From Anagrus nilaparvatae (lineage: Eukaryota; Arthropoda; Insecta; Hymenoptera; Mymaridae), in NCBI GenBank assembly GCA_022575985.1, contig JAKSXM010000007.1:4528501-4592500 (forward strand): a stretch of DNA of 64,000 nucleotides, in the 5' to 3' direction. The position numbers and the translations under genes were made by a program. Positions 21,641 through 32,879 of this stretch are shown in pieces. The notes under the pieces were generated by a model that ran no database searches, was not told the DNA's origin, and was given only the letters and a program-made list of their open reading frames with translations. Each line of letters begins with the position of its first letter. Position 1 is the stretch's first letter.

Positions 21641-21744
21641 ATTATATTTATTAAATTGTAAGAAAAAAAGGAATATTTCTTAATTTGAAAAAAGTATTAA
21701 ATTCTATTTTCACGTTCCAATTTAAATTTTAATGTAGAAAATTA

Positions 21745-23793
21745 TTTTTTTCTAGCCTTAGCTTAAATCTTCAAACTGCAATTGACAAACTAGCACCACT
21801 TAAAACCATCAATCCTAGAAAGTCAAAGCATCCTTGGATTGATGATGAACTCGATTTCTTAATACGCAAACGTAAATCCATTGAGCGACGTTATCTTAAC
21901 TCTAAAAATAGATCCCTATTAGATGAGCTACTTAAGCTCACAGTAGAAATAGAGACACTATCAGAAACCGCTCACAACACTTTTGTACTTAACAGACTTG
22001 ACGAGGCAATTGAGAACAATCGTGACATCTGGCGTGAGATGAAAAATTTAGGACTTATACCAACACCTCGCAATGACCTACATGGGTTTTCCTTAAATGA
22101 TCTTAATAGCTATTTTGCGGGGGTTTCAACTTCTCAATTTGAGAATCTTGATGACACTATTGAAATGATTAATTCAGCATCACTCAACGGTTTTCATTTC
22201 AAGGAGGTTACCTTGAATGATGTCATCCTAGCAGTAGCTCATTTTTCATCGCAAGCTACTGGGTCAGATGGAATACCTCATAAGATCATAGCTAAATCAC
22301 TTCCTACAATTGGTCCTCATTTAGTGAGGCTTTTCAATGAATCGTTGACAGGTGGAGTTTTTCCTACAGAGTGGAAAAAATCATTACTGGTGGCCATTAA
22401 AAAGACATCTGCTCCATCCTCTCCGTCAGATTTTCGGCCTGTTGCTTTATTATGTTTTTTGGCAAAGGTTCTTGAAAAGCTAGCTCATGACCAAATTACG
22501 GCTTATCTACAAAAAAACAAACTAATAGACCCACTACAAACAGGTTTTCGACCCTATAGTAGTTGTGAAACAGCATTATTAAAACTTACAGAGGACATAC
22601 GATCTGGCAGAAATAAAAGACTGGTGACAATACTGCTACAATTTGATTTTAGTAAGGCATTTGATTCTATATCACCCACAAAGTTGATTGAAAAATTAAT
22701 ATCTATGGGGTTTTCCAAAAATGCCTTGCTATGGATCAAATCATACTTACAAGGACGACAATTGCAGGTTATCAATAGGTCTTCTCTTTCTGATCCTCTT
22801 GAAGTTAATCTTGGTGTTCCACAAGGGTCAGTTTTGGGGCCACTTTTGTTTTGTATTTACATTAATGATGTAAAACAATATCTTCCTGAAGGCATCCAAC
22901 ACTTATTATATGCAGACGATCTGCAAATATATATACAAGACACGCCTGAGAATATACAGGAAGCTATTATAAGGTTATCACTAGCAGCCCATAACATCAA
23001 TAACTGGGCAAAAACTGTCTGTCTAAGGCTTAATCCTGATAAAACCAAAGCAATTTATTTTGGCACAAGCTACTTTGTGGATCAATTGGATAGACAAAAT
23101 CTACCTGGTGTTAAGATAAGTGATGGTATTACTGTGCCTTTTGTGAAGGAAGTAAAAAGCTTAGGGGTCATTTTAGATAGCAAACTAAATTGGAAATCTC
23201 ACATAACATCAGTAGGCAAGTAGGTAAATAGAGTTCTGTATACACTCAGGTTCATTCGACAATGTACAACGGAAGCTCTGCGTATTAAGCTTGTACAGGC
23301 TCTAGTTATTCCTCATTTGGATTTTTGTTCTGTGGTTTATTTAGACTGCTCAACGAACTTACATGACAGAATACAAAGATTGAATAATTCTTGTTTAAGG
23401 TACATCTTTGGGGTTCGTAGGGACAGTCATATTACTCCATATAGGGAAAAACTAGGCTGGTTAACCCGCTACATGCGTAGACTATATTTTACATTAATCA
23501 TAATGTATAAAGTCCTTCGTCTAGGTAGACCTGAATATCTGGCTCAAATTTTTGTTCGATATACTTCGAAACAGACAGCCAGAGGTGAACTATTAACTCG
23601 TGAGTTAGTTTTACCTGAACTTGAAAAATGGCATGGCAACTCTTCCTTTCAAGTTCAAGGCACAAAAAGTTGGAATTCCCTTCCTTCTAAAATAAGGTTC
23701 CTTCCTTCACTAAACTCATTCAAGACAGCCTTATTTACCTACCTATCAAACCTAAATTATACATATGAGGGCTCGGTTTTTAAGTGTATATAA
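21745..23793 (+). pseudogene. LINE B ORF2: reverse transcriptase with a single in-frame stop
   Basis: One frame is open from about 21745 to 23793 apart from a TAG at 23221-23223. The pre-RT linker contains SKHPWIDDELDFLIRKRK. RT motifs follow in order: ATGSDGIPHKII, SDFRPVALL, LDPLQTGFRPYSS-type sequence, FDFSKAFDSISP, GVPQGSVLGPLL, LLYADDLQIYI (catalytic YADD) and LGVILDSKLNW. After the stop, the connection/C-terminal region contains LVQALVIPHLDFC, RLNNSCLRYIFG and SLNSFKTALFTYL. It would copy its own RNA at a nicked target. With the stop, and without an endonuclease, it is not autonomous, but the low decay suggests recent insertion. Confidence 0.85.
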
Positions 23794-23990
23794 ACTATGT
23801 TTTTAAAGAAAAGATAAAATATGTTGACATGTATTACTTGGATTGCTATATATTATTGTTATTATTTATATGTGTTATTTGATAGTTAATATTAATAATA
23901 ACTTGACTGTGATGTAAATCATTTAATTTTAGTTACAAAATGCTATCACTGTTACTTACTATTATTTGCCACTGTTATTACCATACTGTT

Positions 23991-24026
<36 letters not shown>

Positions 24027-24175
24027 CAATTAAATTTTTCAATTAAATTTACTAAATCAATATATTTATAAAATAATATTAAATTTAAACTATGTTATGC
24101 TGTTACTATGTTATAATTATGTATAAAATTTTGTTTTAGACAAATAAAGAATATTTACATTTACATTTACATTTT
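21745..24175 (+). mobile_element. LINE B, non-LTR retrotransposon (5'-truncated)
   Basis: The element begins inside ORF2 at about 21745 and ends in a (ACATTT)n-like tail near 24155-24175. The 3' UTR (23794-24150) contains a 30-base T tract at 23996-24026. It is head-to-tail with the 3' end of LINE A, about 100 bp away, and of the same family. The endonuclease domain is absent. The lineage is of the I/jockey group by its RT motifs; the clade is not determined. Confidence 0.8.
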
Positions 24176-24279
24176 TATTATTTTCTTATTTATTATAATT
24201 ATAAAAATTCTTTTTCTAAACTTATTAAAATTTAAGATCAAAAATAACATTTAGTTTAACAGCAGACTGCATTGCTCCT

Positions 24280-25375
24280 TTTATTTTTTATTTAAAATTT
24301 TTACAAATAATTGAAATTAAATTTTAACTATATATAAACATTATTTTTATTTTAAAAGTAAAAAATGATTAATCATAAAAGTCAATCATACACGCACCCT
24401 TTTTATTTCAAATTATTGTTTTTTTCAACTAAATGAAAAATGGCATAAGGTCAATTGTTAGGAATAATTTTCTTTTTTTACTTCAAATATTCATCATTTA
24501 ATTTGTGTTTAAGGCATGTCTCAATATGGATGATTGTATATAAAAATAATACTTGTTTTCACATTCTGCTGTTATTAAATAACTTTTTATTAAAAGAGTT
24601 GTCAGAAAGTTTTTAATTTATTGACAACTTTATAAAATCTTAATTTTTAGATATACTCTTGGAATATATTTTTATTACAAAATTTTAATTTTTAATGATT
24701 TACTATGGTTTTTTTTTTATTCTAGAAAATAATGAGAGAAATTTGGTTTTGAATTGTTTTGAATATAATTTTACTTCAAAATTGTTGCGAAATAGCTTCA
24801 AAATTGGAATGTTCTTTTTATTTTTTATTTAAAATTTTTAATTTTCACAAATAAATGAAATTAACTTTTAACTGTAAAAACATTATTTTTATTTTTAAAG
24901 TAAAAAATGATTAACCATAAAAGTCATTGTATCACGCACCCTTTTTATTTCAAATTATTGTTTTTTACAACTAAATGAAAAATGGTATAAGGTCAATTGT
25001 TAATTATTATTTTTTTTCTAAATTTTATTTACTATTCCATGTTTTTATGAGTCAAAGAATAATTTTCTTTTTTTACAATAAATATTCATCGTTTAATTTG
25101 CGTTATTGAAGTGCGTTCTCCAATAGTCACTGTCATTGGGACACGTATAATATTTAAAAAAAAAAAACGTATTAGTTTTTCTTCGGATGTGCTTGAAAGT
25201 TTTTCAGTGATTTATTAAATACTGGCAAATGCTTGTTTATTGAAAATGTACTTGGTGGAAATGAAAAATTTAACTTTTCAAGAACTAAATGTTTGTAAAA
25301 TTTTCTTCAACAATAGGCAAGTATCATTTGAAAATTTTTACTTCTCATTTCTCCATTTTTTCAGTCTCCGTAAAA
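24280..25375. repeat. Segmental duplication copy B (partner at 3.73-4.95 kb)
   Basis: Carries the same pair of ATGGCATAAGGTCAATTG blocks and the same GATTTATTAAATACTGGCAA tail segment as 3730-4955. Its right edge (CTTCTCATTTCTCCATTTT, about 25345) leads into a different neighbour. No coding potential was seen. Confidence 0.7.
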
Positions 25376-25540
25376 CACAATTTTTTAACACTAATTTATT
25401 CACTCTATTAAGGGGGATCACAGATTTCTTGAAAATTTTTTTTTCTATTTTTTTTTTCTATTTTATTGTTTACAAACCTCTTCAGAATGCACACACAAAA
25501 TTTTGGAAAAAAAAAATATGGTTTTTGAGATATTAAGATA

Positions 25541-26462
25541 GGGGAGAGCGCCGTTGTATGGCGCGGTACCTAATGCGCCAAACCGTAATATTTATTAACA
25601 AATTCATTATTTTTTTAAAATTCCAATTGAGTTTTATATATAAATAAGTAATAAACTAATTCGCGGAAAAAAATTTCATCATCAGTCATTCTTTATTTTT
25701 TTATTTAAGAAAAAAATTTTTCAAGGGTTTTGTTACTATTTTTTTCGCATTGTTTTTAGGTATAAAAATCTAATAAAATTAGTTTTGAACAAAATTTTTT
25801 CTGTTAATTTATAAAGTGGGCTATTTCACAATAAACTAAAAAATTTTTATTTAAAAAAATATATTATTCGCTGTAAAAATTAAATATTCCGAAAAGATAC
25901 TTATTTTCCTATTACGGCGCGGCCGATGTTCTTTATAGTGCGCATTGTTTTTCGAGCGATAGGCAGTGTTTATAAATAAAAATTGTTTATAAACTTTATT
26001 CAAAACATATTTTAGGCAGTTTTAAATAATTTTTATTCATAAAAAATAATAATTTAGGATATTCAAGTAAAACAATAAATTTTCGTACGGGTGCTAATGA
26101 AAATACTTTATTTATTTTTAACTAACATACATAACAAATAAATTAACTTAATTGGTAATATTTCGTAATTGAATAAAATATCAAACAACTTAATTTACCT
26201 ATAGAATAAAAATTTTGAAATTAATGTACGTTTATAAACACTGCGCCGTTTTATGAACACTCGCGTAAAAATCGGAGTTTAAAGAGTTCGTCTTATTTTA
26301 ATTAATACAACTTTAAAAATTATTTTAGAGTTAAAAATCATTAATAAAAATATTTTTGAGTCCCTACTGAATACATATCAATAAAAAAAAGTTTTAAAAA
26401 TTAAATAATATTTTTACTACAGAGCTTAGAAATAAGCCGCGCCATACATGGGGGTTCTCCCC
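25541..26462. mobile_element. TA-flanked MITE, ends GGGGAGA...
   Basis: GGGGAGAGCGCCGTTGTATG at 25541 and the complement of GGGGAGAACCCCCATGTATG ending at 26462 are inverted repeats. They continue into GGCGCGG on both sides and are bordered by TA. The inner sequence is AT-rich with scattered GCGC motifs and has no ORF. It lies inside the TTAA element. Confidence 0.7.
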
Positions 26463-26518
26463 TATTCATAATTTTATATTAATATTTTTTTATATATTTT
26501 TTTTTTCAAATTTAATTG

Positions 26519-26630
26519 GTTCCTCATAGAGGAACCTTTGTGATAGGTGAAATTTTGATTTTCGATATTTTGGCATATAAGCGCGTTTTGAGACCTCAGG
26601 AAGCTAAAAAACCGGTTTTTAAAAAAAGTC

Positions 26631-26663
<33 letters not shown>

Positions 26664-27965
26664 ATGTATGTCGGTGATATTTCACAGCCAACACGACATT
26701 AAGACCTAATTTTTTTTTCAAAATTTTTTTCACCAAAAAAGCTCGAGGTACTTTTTTTTTTTTTAATTTGGATGTAATACCTCATTTATTTCCACGAAAA
26801 TATTTATATTTGAAAGTATGGTTTTTACTCGATATCTCGAATCTGATACTTAATTTTTTGAAAATTTTTTACTCAAAATTTTTTTCACCAAAAAATACAA
26901 AAAATACCAATTTTTTTTTTCTTTACGGACGCAGTAAAGTACTAGTTTTAGAAATATCGTTTATAGTAATTTTTTGGACCTGATACTTAATTTTTTTAAA
27001 TTTTTTTCTCAAAATTTTTGTCGCCAAAAAATACAAAAAACGCCAAAATTTTTTTTATTTTAGGACGTAATACTTAATTTTTTCCTATGAAAGTACGAAT
27101 ATCTAAAATTATCGTTTGTAAAGGATTTCTCCATCTGATACGTAATTTTTCGAAATTTTTTTTTAAAAACTTTTTACTTAAAAAAATTAAAAAAACGCTA
27201 TATTTTTTTTTCTTTTTGGATGTAGTACCTCATTTTTTTCCATGAAAGTACTGATATCTAGAAGTATCGTTTTTACTCGATATCTCGAATCTTATAATTT
27301 ATTTTTGAAAATTTTTTTCACAAAAAAATACAAAAAATACCAATTTTTTTTTTCTTTACGGACGCAGTACTTAATTTATTTCTGTGAAAGTACTAGTTTT
27401 AGAAATATCGTTTATAGTAATTTTTTGGACCTGATACTTAATTTTTTCAACATTTTTGTTCTCAACATTTAAAAAAAATAAAAATAAAAAAAACTGCAAT
27501 ATTTTTTTTCTTTTTGGATATAGTACCTAATTTTTGTTTATGAAAGTGCCAATATCTGAAAATATCGTTATTACTCGATATCTCCAATCTGACACTTAAT
27601 TTTTTGAACTTTTTTTTCTCAAAACTTTTTTTGCATAAAAAAATAAAAAAAACAGCAATATTTTTTTGCTTTTTGAAAGTAGTACCTCATTTTTTTTGTG
27701 GGAGTACTAGTTTTAGAAGTATACTTTTTAGTCAACATTTTGGTACTGAAACTTAATTTTTTGAAAATTTTTTTCTAAAAATTGTTTACATAAAAAAATA
27801 AAAAAAATAGCAATATCTTTTTTCTTTTGGGACGTAGTATTTAATTTTTTTCCATGAAAGTACTTATATCTAGAATTATCATTTTTATTAGATAAAATAG
27901 ACCATTAAGAACATTTTGTTATTGTTAATGAGGAACCATAGTGCCAATTACTTGGCAGCGTTTTT
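26519..27965 (+). repeat. 1.5 kb GGTTCCTC repeat family, full-length copy
   Basis: Begins GGTTCCTCATAGAGGAACC, then GCGCGTTTTGAGACC, AAACCGGTTTTT and (TG)n(TATG)n. About nine subunits of 100-120 bp follow, and it closes with GAGGAACCATAGTGCC and TTACTTGGCAGCG. It has the same layout as the copies at 10908-12421 and 59181-60681, but the subunits differ in order and number. Confidence 0.75.
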
Positions 27966-28799
27966 TATATTTTCTTATATGGATAATAATAAAAATAAAA
28001 AAAGATATAAATAAATAAATAAAAAAATTAAAAAAAATTAAAAAACGCTATTAAACGCGACTCTAAACGTACTCGTCTATCGAAAAACCAAGAAAAGCAG
28101 CTAAAAAAGAGGCTTGTATGGGCAAAAAGCAGGCCTTGCAAAAACAGGAACAAGCTTATTTGGATTTTGAAGGACTTATATACTGATGGCTAATTATTTG
28201 CAAGTATTATAGACCTTAAAAATTGAAATATATTAATTAAAACTAAAAAAAAAACTTTAAACGCGTTTTTCTCAAAATGACTTTTTGAAAACGGTTCCCA
28301 CGATATCTCTAAAACTAATAGAGCAATTGACACAAAGCTTGGTGCATTTCATTTATTAAAGTTATAGCTAGAGTTGGTACCTCGAACTAAGCTTCATATG
28401 CACCAGAAATCATTTTATGGCCGATTTTCGGGCCATTGTTGGCTCAAAAATCGTACTTTTTTTTAAAATGCCCATTAAATGGTCAATTTTAAAAATTTTT
28501 TCCTCATTCTGGTACGAACTCCAGAGAATACTCTACAGAACATAATTCTATTCTGTTTTTTAGTTTCAGCTGTCCTAAAGGGGCGCAATCATGGGAACCG
28601 TTTTTTTCAGACTATACTTTGACGCCCTCTATAATACGAACAAAATGACAAATATATTTTTTTTTTCTTTTTTCTTAATGTTTAACAATTGTAGAAGGAA
28701 TTAAAACAAACATTTGTTAATTCAAATAATAAAATGAGTGAAAAAAAATTATTCGAAAATTTTTTAAAAGTCGATAAAAAAATCTGTGATCCCCCTTAA

Positions 28800-29205
28800 C
28801 TATTTTAAGCCTCAAATGACCAATTTTCAAAATGCTACAAAAATTAAATATTTTAATATTAAATAAAAATATTTGATTTTTGAGCTAACAATTATTTACT
28901 TTATTTTTTCAATAAATTGCCCACGTTTCGAAGACCTTCAGTCTTAATTTTCAAGGCTAAAAATTTACAATATTTTAGAATTTTATAAAAAATTCTCTAC
29001 ACAATTTCAAATTTAAAATTAAATTTACCTTATTTAATATTTTTAAGTAAAGAATATATTATAATATTCTTAAAAAATTTCTACAAGTGCTAGATTTTTT
29101 TACGCGAAGGAACATAATATAAATATAATATAAAGATTATAGCTCCAATGGCTCTAACGTACATTTTTGAACAGCTATTTTTTAATATGAAACTTACTCT
29201 TTTTA
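28800..29205 (-). ncRNA. Penelope 3' region with hammerhead-like motif (core about 28921-28955)
   Basis: On the minus strand, downstream of the Penelope ORFs, the sequence reads AAGACTGAAGGTCTTCGAAA then CGTGGGC. The CTGAAG ... stem ... CGAAACG order resembles the hammerhead-type motif known in Penelope-like retroelements and the clearer one at 52782-52823. Here the core is altered (GG in place of GA), so activity is doubtful. Confidence 0.35.
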
Positions 29206-29241
29206 TTAAACCCTAGTTTTATTATTTCTATTAATCTTTAC

Positions 29242-31325
29242 GGTATAAACAAAAAAAATTTTTATTTTAATTTACAAATATATACCCTACATTAAAAATT
29301 TTTAGCATACTGTTATGTTTTATCGTTTGAAAAATTTTTTTTTTTAATTATGAAATGGAATTAATTATTTTTTTAATGAAAAAAAAAATTTGTTTCCTTA
29401 TTTTTATTAAAAAAACCATTTTCAATATTATTTTAGATATTTTTTGATATAATACATTAAAAATGTGTATGAATATAAATGAAGTTTATTATGCAACAAT
29501 TAAATTTTACTATTTTAATATTCTTGATACTCTATGAAGCAATGTTTTAAAGCTCGCATTTACAAATCGCGTATCTGTTTTTTTATTAATAGGTTTTTTT
29601 TGGATTTGAATATTAAATTTTTCAGAAATATTTCTCCTATAAAAATTACTTTGAAATTCTAAAATTGTGATTCCATCACAATCTATCGTATGGTTATTAT
29701 CCGTGCAATGGTTTGAGACCGGTTTGTTTCTTTTATATTTTATATCGTTTTCGTGTTCCTCTTTTTGTTTGTCCTACATATGTGGCTTCACAATCATTAC
29801 ATTTTAACTTGTAAATTAAATGAACATTATCCAATAGTTTGGTTTTATCTTTACCTCTTTTTATAAGACATGCTAAATTATCCTTCATGTAAGGTATTGG
29901 TATTATATTATGTTTTTTTAATATTCTACTGACATTTTTGTAGAGTCCGTATTTATGTGGTATTCTAACTTTTGGAAGTCTGGCATAAATTCTAGCCCTT
30001 GGATTAACCCCAACTTGACTTGTATCATTATTAACTTATATTATTAACTTATATTACTCATCCTATGTTTAATTACTTCTAGTCTTTTTTTTAAATATAT
30101 TTATTAATGAATTATTTAGGATAATTATTTAGTATCAATAAATTTTCACTAAATTCTATATTTTTCTGTTTGAATTTTTTGTCTGCCAATATAACTGATT
30201 TGTCAATTAGGTTGTAAATAATGCCATTTTTTTGATGTTTGGGGTGATTTGATTCGAAATTCAATAGTCTACCAGAAAATGTGTCTTTGCGATACCAGTT
30301 AGTAATTATTTTATTGTTATCTTTTATTATTGTAAGATCTAAAAAGTTAATAGAACTATTATTTTCCAATTCATAGGTAAACTGTAAGTTATTGTCAATA
30401 CTATTAAACGCGTTTATTAATGAATGTAACTTATTTTTTGGTATGCAAGTAAGAATATCATCAACATACCGAAAATAAAATATTGGTGAAAAATCTAGTT
30501 TTGCTAATGCCTCGTTTTCTAAATCATCCATAACTATATTAGCAAATAATGGTGAAATTGATGACCCCATGGGAACCCCAAAAATTTGTTTATATACTTA
30601 ATAATTAAAGGTAAAATATAAATTATCAAAAATGAATTCAGTCAAATTTATTATTTCTTGAAAAGGTAATTTTGAATTTTGAAAAATGTTGTTAACCCTT
30701 TTTTCCAATGCATTAATAACTGACTGTTCGGAAATATTTGAAAACATTGAAACCACATCTTTAAGAAACTAAAATATAGTCTTCAGGAATAACCGTATTG
30801 GTTAATTTTTTAATTACTTCGAAACTATTTTTTGCGTTTGATTTTGGTAATGGGCAACAATTTTTTAGAATATGGTATAAAAATTCAGAAATAAATGAAG
30901 TAGGGCTATTAATATCTGACACTACTGGTCTTCCAGGAGCCCCGGGCTTATGAGTTTTTATAAGTGCATAAAATTTAACCAGTAGTGTTTCTATTCTAGT
31001 AGGTTCTATATCGTTATATTTTCTATCCAGATAATTGTTTTCATTAAGATACTTCAATAAATCATATGTTATTTCTTGTAAAATTTTTAATGCCGTGTGC
31101 ATATCAGTTTCTATTAAAATGTAAGAACGATTATTTAAAATTAGATCATAACATTTTTCAAGATATCCTAGCTTTTTAAGGCATACCTACCGTAGTATTA
31201 CTTTTGTCTGCTAATATCTGTATTCTTTTTTAAAAAATTTTTTACATTATTAACTTTTTGCTCTAATTTTTAATGTAGGGTATATATTTGTAAATTAAAA
31301 TAAAAATTTTTTTGTTTAAACCCTA
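29242..31325 (-). mobile_element. Penelope-like element, unit 2, flanked by inverted repeats
   Basis: The minus-strand ORFs of unit 2 lie between two inverted copies of one ~60-bp sequence. At 31272-31300 it reads AATGTAGGGTATATATTTG, and the complement is at 29270-29300. This arrangement is consistent with the rearranged, partly inverted termini typical of Penelope-like elements. The element is 5'-truncated and frameshifted. Confidence 0.6.
29490..31200 (-). pseudogene. Penelope-like RT and GIY-YIG endonuclease polyprotein, broken
   Basis: In reading order: 31102-30761 contains FYALIKTHKPGAPGRPVVSD, the RT finger motif. After a frame break, 30570-30112 starts MGSSISPLFANIVMDDLE, carries the catalytic FRYVDDIL and runs through INFLDLTIIKDN to NNYPK. 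After another break, 30050-29500 contains NPRARIYARLPKVR and IYKLKCNDCEATYVGQTKR, the first half of a GIY-YIG nuclease domain (Y-x11-YVGxT-xR pattern). This order, RT then GIY-YIG, is diagnostic of Penelope-like retroelements. Frameshifts at about 30580-30750 and 30060-30110, and stops in the nuclease, make it inactive. Confidence 0.8.
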
Positions 31326-31950
31326 GTCTATTTTTGTAATAAAACATTCTTTTTTGATCTTCTTGCTCTTTTTAATAAAACGTATCTTATTTTTAAAATA
31401 ATCTTTAAAAAAACAAGTGTCTTCTATTCTATTTATGGTATTATCGTTATATTCAATAAACATTATCTCCGAATGTAATCGTTTCCTATAATTTTTTTCT
31501 CTGTCTAAAATGATGATTTTCTCAAAGTCAATTTTATGTTTATAAAATTTACTATGTGTATTTAAGACGTTGCGATTATAATTTTCCTCAACATCCTTTT
31601 CATGCTCTCCAATCCTGACACCCAATTTTGGAGATATTTGACCTATCTACTTATGATCGCATGATTTACAATTTATCTCATAGACTACACCTGAATTTTC
31701 ATTTTTGTTTATTTTATCTTTACCTAACTTTAAGAACTTTTTTAATTTACTTTTCGCCGTATTAATCGGAATATATTTGACCTTTTTTATATTTTTATTT
31801 AGGTTGGGGGTAACATGCTTGTAATAAGGCAAACTTACTCTTTTTATCTCTATATTAGAATTATTAAAATTATTTCCATTTTGATTTCTGGTCTGACCTA
31901 TCTTAATATTACTTTTGTTAAAATGATAGCAAAGTCTTTTTTTGATCTGA
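31323..31950 (-). pseudogene. Penelope-like unit 1, GIY-YIG C-terminal part
   Basis: A second, less complete Penelope copy lies upstream (on the minus strand) of unit 2. The frame 31950-31647 contains FNKSNIKIGQT, KRVSLPYYKHVTPN and SGVVYEINCKSCDHK. After a stop replacing the YIG tyrosine region, 31625-31323 contains GVRIGEHEKDVEEN and IMFIEYNDNTINR. Its RT is absent. A tail of one copy directly before another copy is the tandem arrangement commonly produced by these elements. Confidence 0.65.
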
Positions 31951-31959
31951 CAAACTTAA

Positions 31960-32312
31960 AAGGTACGATTTCATCTATGCATTGCATACATGGGGTGATT
32001 GTGCCTAAAAATATAAGTATCTTGTGTTATTTTGAATTTCTATGATATTTCATCGATGCAAAATTTATACAAAAGCTATGAAATTTATTGCGCAGTTGAC
32101 ATTTATAAGGTTTTTTACCTCTGTGAAGCAAAAATACAAGAATAAAAATGCTTTTAAAAACATCGGATTGGGCCCAAAAACTATAGTTTCCATCAACTCG
32201 ATAAAAGAAACCGAGTTTTAAAAAATGAAAGTAATCCGATGGATCGTTGTTGAGATATCGTGCCCACAAGGTGTCGATTTTTGCATCCATTAAGGTAGAG
32301 CTTCGCTCTATA
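31960..32312. mobile_element. Element end shared with the insert at 8808-9447
   Basis: The right end, TTTTTGCATCCATTAAGGTA then GAGCTTCGCTCTA (about 32281-32312), matches 9419-9447. A left end with the complementary AGAGCGAAGCT was not found, so this is a truncated copy with an uncertain left edge. Confidence 0.45.
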
Positions 32313-32330
32313 ATATAATCAAACTTTTTT

Positions 32331-32795
32331 TAACATGGAACATGTTCATTGGATGGGGTATTTGAAAAAGTTTGTCTCGGCAGGGGGGGGGGTAAAAAAG
32401 TGACTAATGACCAAGGACTGGGCAAAAATAAAACAACTTTTTTTAGTTTTTATCACATTAACTGTATTTAAATTTAGACGTTTCTCTCATTTATATGAGC
32501 CTCTTCAGTAACTAAAATAATAAAATATAAGAAACAATCTTATAACTGGTTTATATATTCACACAACCAACGATCATGGAACATGTTCTTTTGTAACAGT
32601 TTTAACGTATACTCCTCCCTATTTATTATAAATCCTAAGTCCATAAACCTAAAGTATTCTAAATTCTTGTTCTTATTAGGGCCTGATCAGGCCCTGATTC
32701 CTACTTCTAATTATTCTAAGTCCATTTCACCCCCCCCCCCTGCCGAGCCGGACTTTTTTAAATATCCCATCCAATGAACATGTTCCATGTTAAAA
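32331..32795. mobile_element. MITE with G-tract terminal inverted repeats
   Basis: AACATGGAACATGTTCATTG at 32332 continues to CTCGGCAGGGGGGGG and is answered by CCCCCCCCCTGCCGAG ... CAATGAACATGTTCCATGTT ending near 32793. The interior includes GACGTTTCTCTCATTTATAT, also found at 40601-40640. A second copy lies at 48547-48990. It is non-coding. Confidence 0.7.
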
Positions 32796-32879
32796 TGAAA
32801 AAGGTATACAGGTTATATAAAAAACCTATACTTACAAGTATTGTAATTTTTTTCATTTTTTCTTATATTTTAAATTTTT

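Larger units (their letters stand above)
25412..28795. mobile_element. TTAA-flanked (piggyBac-like) element of 3.4 kb with nested insertions
   Basis: The left end GGGGGATCACAGATTT (25412) and its exact complement ending at 28795 are each flanked by TTAA (25408-25411 and 28796-28799), the target duplication of piggyBac-type transposases. No piggyBac transposase is recognisable. The interior holds a TA-flanked MITE (25541-26462) and a 1.45 kb repeat copy (26519-27965). The remaining unique part (28050-28790) includes a short basic frame of unknown origin. Confidence 0.7.

Noticed and set aside
28050..28190. Short basic frame (KRTRLSKNQEKQLKKRLVWA) as a Tc1/mariner transposase fragment
   Set aside because: Only a loose resemblance to the region before the second catalytic Asp. 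No DDE motif or further homology on either side.
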